From assembly GCA_903927685.1 (NCBI GenBank), contig CAIYOB010000264.1:1-35491 (forward strand): a stretch of DNA of 35,491 nucleotides, written 5' to 3'. Shown piece after piece: positions 31,584 through 35,491 of the stretch. This DNA is from an uncultured Planctomycetaceae bacterium (GTDB lineage: Bacteria > Planctomycetota > Planctomycetia > Pirellulales > Pirellulaceae). How positions within the stretch are numbered: the stretch's first letter is position 1; every line of letters starts with the position of its first letter. Under the pieces are notes generated by a model. The model made no database searches and had not been told where the DNA came from. It saw nothing but the letters and a program-made list of their open reading frames with translations. A program made the translations under genes and the position numbers.

Positions 31584-32114
31584 ATGCTCAACGAACAAAT
31601 CCAACAGCAATTGGCAGCCACGGTTCGCACGGCCCAGATCATTGTCGGGGCGCTGGTCATGGGCGTGATCACGTTCGGCGTGGTCGTCGTCTCCGGTATT
31701 GCCGGCGGTCCGGGCGGGCAAGGCAATCTGCTGACGCTGCTGGCGGTCGGTTTTGGCGCCGCCGACCTGGTGCTGTGCCTGCTGGTTCCCAACCTGCTCG
31801 CGGCCGCTCAGCGGCGCAAGCTGGCGGCCGGCAACGCGGGCTCGACGGCCGACCCAGGTCCGGCTCCCGCAACGGAGGCCGGCCAGTTGGCGCTGCTGTA
31901 TCAGACCAAGCTGATCATCGGCGCGGCCATGCTGGAAGGCGGGTGCTTCCTCGGGCTGGTGGCGTACATGCTCGAACGCCAATTGCCCAGCCTGGTGATG
32001 GCGGGCGTGCTGCTGCTGGCCTTGATCGCGCATCTGCCGACGTCCGGCCGGGTGGAAGCCTGGATCGACGACCAGTTGCGGCGGCTGGACGAGGACCGGC
32101 GGTTTCCGCGGTGA
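31584..32114 (+). CDS. Small four-helix membrane protein of unknown function
   Basis: ATG 31584 gives 176 residues, with four membrane segments at about 14-36 (VRTAQIIVGALVMGVITFGV), 45-68 (LLTLLAVGFGAADLVLCLLV), 107-128 (KLIIGAAMLEGGCFLGLVAY) and 132-150 (LVMAGVLLLALIAHLP). A small Ala/Pro-rich loop joins helices 2 and 3, and the C-terminal tail is charged (WIDDQLRRLDEDRRF). This layout recalls a small uncharacterised planctomycete family with a QTKLIIGAA-LEGG signature. No catalytic residues are evident. It is 157 bp upstream of the Dabb-domain gene, in the same direction. Confidence 0.75.
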   Translation: MLNEQIQQQLAATVRTAQIIVGALVMGVITFGVVVVSGIAGGPGGQGNLLTLLAVGFGAADLVLCLLVPNLLAAAQRRKLAAGNAGSTADPGPAPATEAGQLALLYQTKLIIGAAMLEGGCFLGLVAYMLERQLPSLVMAGVLLLALIAHLPTSGRVEAWIDDQLRRLDEDRRFPR

Positions 32115-32270
32115 GCCCCCGGCGGCCGGCTTGAACCGCGCCCGGCAGTCTGCTTGAATGCAGCCTGGCGCTCGCGATGCTGGCAGGTGCTCGTCGTTGC
32201 CGTTGGGCACTCTGTCTTGCTCCGGGACCACGTCGGTATCCACGAAATCCATTTGCGGAGGAGTCTCGCC

Positions 32271-32720
32271 ATGAAAGTTGGAGTTGGGTTCTCGAGTTGG
32301 CTGGTGGTCGGCTTGGTTGTCGTCGTCGGTAACCTGTGTGCTGCGGGAGAGGAGAAGGACGTGCCGAAAAAAGAGAAGCTGATGTCCCATGATGTGTACT
32401 TCACACTCAACGACAATTCGGCCGCGGCCAAGGACAAGTTGATCGCCGCCTGCAACAAGTACCTGTCGGGGCATGCCGGCACGATCTGGTTCGCGGCGGG
32501 CGCCCGGGGCGAAGAGTTCCAACGGGACGTGAACGACCAGGCCTTCGACGTGGCCTTGCACCTCGTCTTCCAGAGCAAGGCCGCACATGACCAGTACGCG
32601 GAACACGAACGGCACATGAAGTTCATCGAATTGATGAAGCCGAATTGGAAGCAGGTCCGCGTGTTCGACTCGTACATCGACGCTTCATCCCACGCCGAGA
32701 CCGCGGCGGCAGGGAAGTAG
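32271..32720 (+). CDS. Secreted Dabb (stress-responsive A/B barrel) domain protein
   Basis: ATG 32271 follows GGAGGAG. The 149-residue product has a signal peptide (MKVGVGFSSWLVVGLVVVVG, then NLCAAG), and the domain spans about 37-135: LMSHDVYFTLNDNSAAAKDK, LIAACNKYLSGHAGTIWFAA, NDQAFDVALHLVFQSKAAHD, QYAEHERHMKFIELMKPNW. The H-D-V-FTL start, the D-AL-L-F-S--A-D-Y--H--H-KF run and the barrel length fit the ferredoxin-like Dabb fold (PF07876), usually a homodimer. Some Dabb proteins bind small hydrophobic ligands; an exported version is typical of planctomycetes, with unknown ligand. It appears to be a single gene followed by a palindromic element. Confidence 0.82.
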   Translation: MKVGVGFSSWLVVGLVVVVGNLCAAGEEKDVPKKEKLMSHDVYFTLNDNSAAAKDKLIAACNKYLSGHAGTIWFAAGARGEEFQRDVNDQAFDVALHLVFQSKAAHDQYAEHERHMKFIELMKPNWKQVRVFDSYIDASSHAETAAAGK

Positions 32721-32739
32721 CGCGACAAGCCTGGTATGT

Positions 32740-32817
32740 GGGTGCCTGGGTCGAGTGCTGCGAGCCCCCAGAGGCAAGAACTGGGGCTCGCCGCTCGTGG
32801 CTCGACCACGGGCACCC
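32740..32817. repeat. Imperfect palindromic (REP-like) intergenic element
   Basis: GGGTGCC...GGTCGAG...GCGAGCCCC at 32740-32771 is mirrored by GGGGCTCGC...CTCGACC...GGGCACCC at 32781-32817, with a 9-base loop and small bulges, giving a 78-bp extended hairpin just after the Dabb gene. It resembles dispersed palindromes I recall in planctomycete intergenic regions and could also act as a transcription terminator or mRNA stabiliser. The rest of 32721-33065 shows no gene. Confidence 0.6.
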
Positions 32818-33065
32818 AACTCCAATCCTTAGCCTGGACAACGCGCCGGTGGGCCGCGCTGCGGCGTCCACGGGCGATCCTCATCACGTTGAGGGCCTCC
32901 CGCCGTCGCGGCTGGGGCCTCGGCATAAAGTCTGCGCGACCGCTACGACCCGTAGAAACGTTAAAGTCGTTCTATCCTGCCGCTCGATAGACAACGGTTA
33001 GACAGCAGTCTCTCCGGCTGTTGACCGTGGCGGCAGGGCTGTTTCTTGGGGCAACTTGGCGGGCA

Positions 33066-35491
33066 ATGCACGTGCGCGCGATTCACACGATTCCGGGTTG
33101 GTGTGGGGCTTGCTTGCTGGCCTTGCTAGCAGCCGGTCCAGGCTGCAACCGTCAGCACTATCGCCTGCAGGCGGATCGCGAGGTCCAGGAGCTGATTCAG
33201 GAGAAGTCGACCGACCCGCGCTGGGCGGTCCCCGACTTTTCGATCGAGCTGGACCAGCGGAGTCGGTACTACGACGAATACGATCCCGACAAGCCGCCGA
33301 TGCCGCCGGACGATCCGGACTCGCATCAGTACATGCATTGTCTGGACTGCAAGAAAGGCTGGCCGCATTGGCACCGCAACGGGGACCGGTACGAGCTGGA
33401 GAATCCGGACTGGCGGACGTACTTGGGCCAGTATGTGACGCAGAACGAAAGCGGCGAGGTCGTGCTGGATGTCGACACGGCCCTGAAGCTGGCCTTCATG
33501 CATTCGCCGGACTACCAGCAGCAGCTCGAGACGCTGTACCTGTCGGCCCTGGATGTGAGCACCGAGCGGTTTCGCCTGGACACCCAGTTCTTCGGCGGGG
33601 CGGATGCCGTGTACGCGCACAACGGGGATCTGACGCGGCCCGGCTTGGGGTACAACACGCTGACGCGGCGGTTCGAAGTCCAGCCGGCGCGGGAGGCGGC
33701 CGAGCAGAATCGGCTGACGGTGGGCCGGTCGATCGCCGACCCGTCGCTCCGCATCCAGCGGAAGTTCGCCACGGGGGCCGAACTGCTGGTCGGTTTCGCC
33801 AATTCGTTCGTCTGGGAGTTTACGGGCGGGGACGCCAACCTGGTCAGTTCGATCGGCAGTTTCTCGCTGGTCCAGCCGCTGTTGCGCGGCGCGGGGCGGA
33901 ATATCGCGTTGGAACAGCTGACCATTGTGGAACGTACGCTGTTGGGCAACCTGCGTGCGTTTGAACGCTATCGGCACGGGTTCTACACCCGGGTGGCCAT
34001 CGGTGACTTGGGCGTCTCCGGTCCGTCGCGGCGCGGCGGCTTTCTGGGCGGGACCGGCCTGACCGGCTTTTCCGGCACGGGCGCGGGCGGCCTGGGCGGC
34101 GTCGGGGCGGCCACTGGCTTTGGACGCACGAGCTTCGGCACCGGCGGTGGCGGCGGTGGCGGCAGCGGCTCGGGGTTCGCCGGCGGCGGTGAAGGCGCGG
34201 TCGGCGGCTACTTGGGCCTGCTGCAACAGCTGCAACAGAACCGCAATACGCAGGACAGCCTGAACCTGAAGCTCAGGACCCTGGCCCTGCTCGAAGCGTA
34301 CCTGGACGCCGGCGTCATCAACCTGGTGCAGGTCGACCAGTTCCGGCAGAGCATCGAGACCGAGCGGGCCAACCTGCTGCGGGATCAAAACTCGTTGCTG
34401 GCTGGCCTGGACAGCTACGTGGTGGGAACGCTGGGGTTGCCGCCCGATCTGCCGGTGGCCCTGGACGATCAGGTGATTCAGCAGTTCCAGCTGGTGAACC
34501 CGGATGCGACGGCGCTGCAGAACCGAATTGCCGACCTGCAGGCCGAGCTGGGGCAACTGGCGGAGGATCCGGAGTTGACTGCCCTCCAGGCGCTGCTCGG
34601 GCACATCGCACCGCTACGTCAGCAGTTCGAGGAGCGGTTTGCCGGCGTCCAGCAGGACCTGGCCCGGATGGAGGGCGTGGCCGGACAACGCGAACAGGCC
34701 ATGTCGGAGCGGGAGCGGGAGTCCTTCCGCACCGAGCGCAAGCAACTGGCCGGCACACTGGCGGACGTCCAGCAGAGGTTTCAGGCCGCGGTGCCCAAAC
34801 TGGAACAGTTGCAGACCGGACTGGCCGAAACGAATCGGCGCGAAACGGCCGCGGGCCTGGTCGTGTGGCTGGGCGAGCAGTATCGGCTGGCAGGCGAAGT
34901 GGTCCTGGTGCAAGCCCGGGCCCGGTTGGAGTCTGTCGTGATCGAACCGGTCGAGATCGACGCCGAAACCGCGTTCCAGACGGCGCTGGCGAACCGCTTG
35001 GACTTGATGAACGCCCGCGCATCGCTGGTCGATTCGTGGCGGCTGATCGCCTACAACGCCAATTCGCTGATGTCGCGGGTGGACGTGGTCATGGACGGCA
35101 ACCTCTCGACGGCGCGAAACAACCCGCTCAGTTTCAATGCCCGGACGGGCACTGTCCGCGCCGGCTTGGAGTTCGACGCGCCATTTACCCGGCTGCTGGA
35201 GCGGAACAACTACCGCCAGGCGTTGATCGATTATCAGCAGGATCGCCGGGGGTTCATCCAGGCGCTGGATTCGGTCCACGGCACGATGCGGCAGATGGTG
35301 CGGGAATTGAAACGCTTGCAGGTCAACCTGGAGATCCAGCGGCGGGCCGCGGCGATCTCGATCCGCCGCGTCGACATGACCCAGGAGGACTTGAACAAGC
35401 CCGTGCCGCCGCCGGAACCGGGCCAGACCGCAGCCCAGTTCGGCCCCACGGCCGCTCAAGACCTGCTGAACGCCCTGTCGGACCTCAGCAA
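33066..35491 (+). CDS. TolC-like outer-membrane efflux protein (runs off right edge)
   Basis: From ATG 33066 the frame is open to the window end (808 codons seen). Residues 1-25 look like a lipoprotein-type signal (GWCGACLLALLAAGPGC). The protein has repeated TolC-type elements: VDTALKLAFMHSPDYQQQLE, SSIGSFSLVQPLLRGAGRNI, LRAFERYRHGFYTRVAIGDL, LVQVDQFRQSIETERANLLR, then AFQTALANRLDLMNARASLV, DSWRLIAYNANSL. Unusual inserts are a CLDCKKGWPHWH segment near residue 95, a Gly-rich block at about 318-382, and a long helical Gln/Glu-rich stretch at about 478-600. It would form the outer-membrane channel of an efflux or type I secretion system; partner HlyD and ABC genes may lie beyond the edge. An alternative start at GTG 33027 is possible. 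Confidence 0.86.
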   Translation, partial: MHVRAIHTIPGWCGACLLALLAAGPGCNRQHYRLQADREVQELIQEKSTDPRWAVPDFSIELDQRSRYYDEYDPDKPPMPPDDPDSHQYMHCLDCKKGWPHWHRNGDRYELENPDWRTYLGQYVTQNESGEVVLDVDTALKLAFMHSPDYQQQLETLYLSALDVSTERFRLDTQFFGGADAVYAHNGDLTRPGLGYNTLTRRFEVQPAREAAEQNRLTVGRSIADPSLRIQRKFATGAELLVGFANSFVWEFTGGDANLVSSIGSFSLVQPLLRGAGRNIALEQLTIVERTLLGNLRAFERYRHGFYTRVAIGDLGVSGPSRRGGFLGGTGLTGFSGTGAGGLGGVGAATGFGRTSFGTGGGGGGGSGSGFAGGGEGAVGGYLGLLQQLQQNRNTQDSLNLKLRTLALLEAYLDAGVINLVQVDQFRQSIETERANLLRDQNSLLAGLDSYVVGTLGLPPDLPVALDDQVIQQFQLVNPDATALQNRIADLQAELGQLAEDPELTALQALLGHIAPLRQQFEERFAGVQQDLARMEGVAGQREQAMSERERESFRTERKQLAGTLADVQQRFQAAVPKLEQLQTGLAETNRRETAAGLVVWLGEQYRLAGEVVLVQARARLESVVIEPVEIDAETAFQTALANRLDLMNARASLVDSWRLIAYNANSLMSRVDVVMDGNLSTARNNPLSFNARTGTVRAGLEFDAPFTRLLERNNYRQALIDYQQDRRGFIQALDSVHGTMRQMVRELKRLQVNLEIQRRAAAISIRRVDMTQEDLNKPVPPPEPGQTAAQFGPTAAQDLLNALSDLS

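Noticed and set aside
33056..33964. 302-codon frame overlapping the TolC-like gene
   Set aside because: Wrong frame; the frame from 33066 gives clear TolC motifs and stays open to the window edge.
1..35491. CRISPR arrays, complete insertion sequences, rRNA genes
   Set aside because: I saw no regularly spaced direct repeats of CRISPR length, no intact transposase with terminal repeats and no rRNA sequence.

Overview
The window looks like chromosomal DNA of a planctomycete, most likely in or near the Pirellulales. It is GC-rich. It carries families that are typical of, or strongly enriched in, that phylum: a BBP7-type outer-membrane protein, two DUF2961 (GH172) proteins, a DUF1080 protein, a formylglycine sulfatase, a secreted Gfo/Idh/MocA oxidoreductase with a twin-arginine signal, ThuA-like domains, an LssY C-terminal-domain protein and a secreted leucine-rich-repeat protein. 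Assignments come from reading motifs; no database search was run.

Layout. 1-3.2 kb: the 5' end of a ThuA-like gene leaves the left edge on the minus strand, followed by a large secreted LRR protein. 3.2-10.8 kb: loosely packed DNA with a truncated nitroreductase, a frameshifted small gene, an SGNH hydrolase, an LssY-type protein, a polytopic membrane protein, an EEP-family phosphodiesterase and a Ser/Thr kinase cut off just after its DFG motif. 10.85-15.65 kb (minus strand): Gfo/Idh oxidoreductase, a cysteine hydrolase-ThuA fusion and a sulfatase, with a stray gene fragment between the last two. 15.9-18.5 kb: two small secreted proteins flanking a row of gene remnants (exonuclease-WYL, WYL-like, TIM-barrel tail). 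18.6-20.1 kb: a decayed integrative element (DUF2924 remnant, small intact gene, truncated integrase with a 16-bp duplication, phased TTGTAC repeats) beside an intact tRNA-Arg(UCU).

From 20.8 kb the DNA is compact and intact. On the minus strand a sugar-1-phosphate nucleotidyltransferase overlaps a galactokinase-family kinase by 4 bp, and a DUF1080 protein follows; this suggests kinase-plus-pyrophosphorylase activation of a sugar. On the plus strand lie an SDR oxidoreductase, a divergent YchF-like GTPase and a BBP7 protein. Two DUF2961 (GH172) genes then diverge from a 460-bp region holding a triple 16-bp tandem repeat and a perfect 14-bp inverted repeat. A small membrane protein, a secreted Dabb-domain protein and a TolC-like outer-membrane protein that runs off the right edge finish the window.

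The main themes are polysaccharide and sugar handling (GH172, DUF1080, sulfatase, Gfo/Idh, sugar kinase and nucleotidyltransferase) and a contrast between a remnant-rich left half and an intact right half. I did not find a clear-cut new defence or mobile system. The most interesting leads are the sugar kinase with an altered substrate motif coupled to its nucleotidyltransferase, the Walker-A Lys-to-Arg change in the YchF-like protein, the repeat-laden divergent GH172 promoter region, and the dispersed short repeats.
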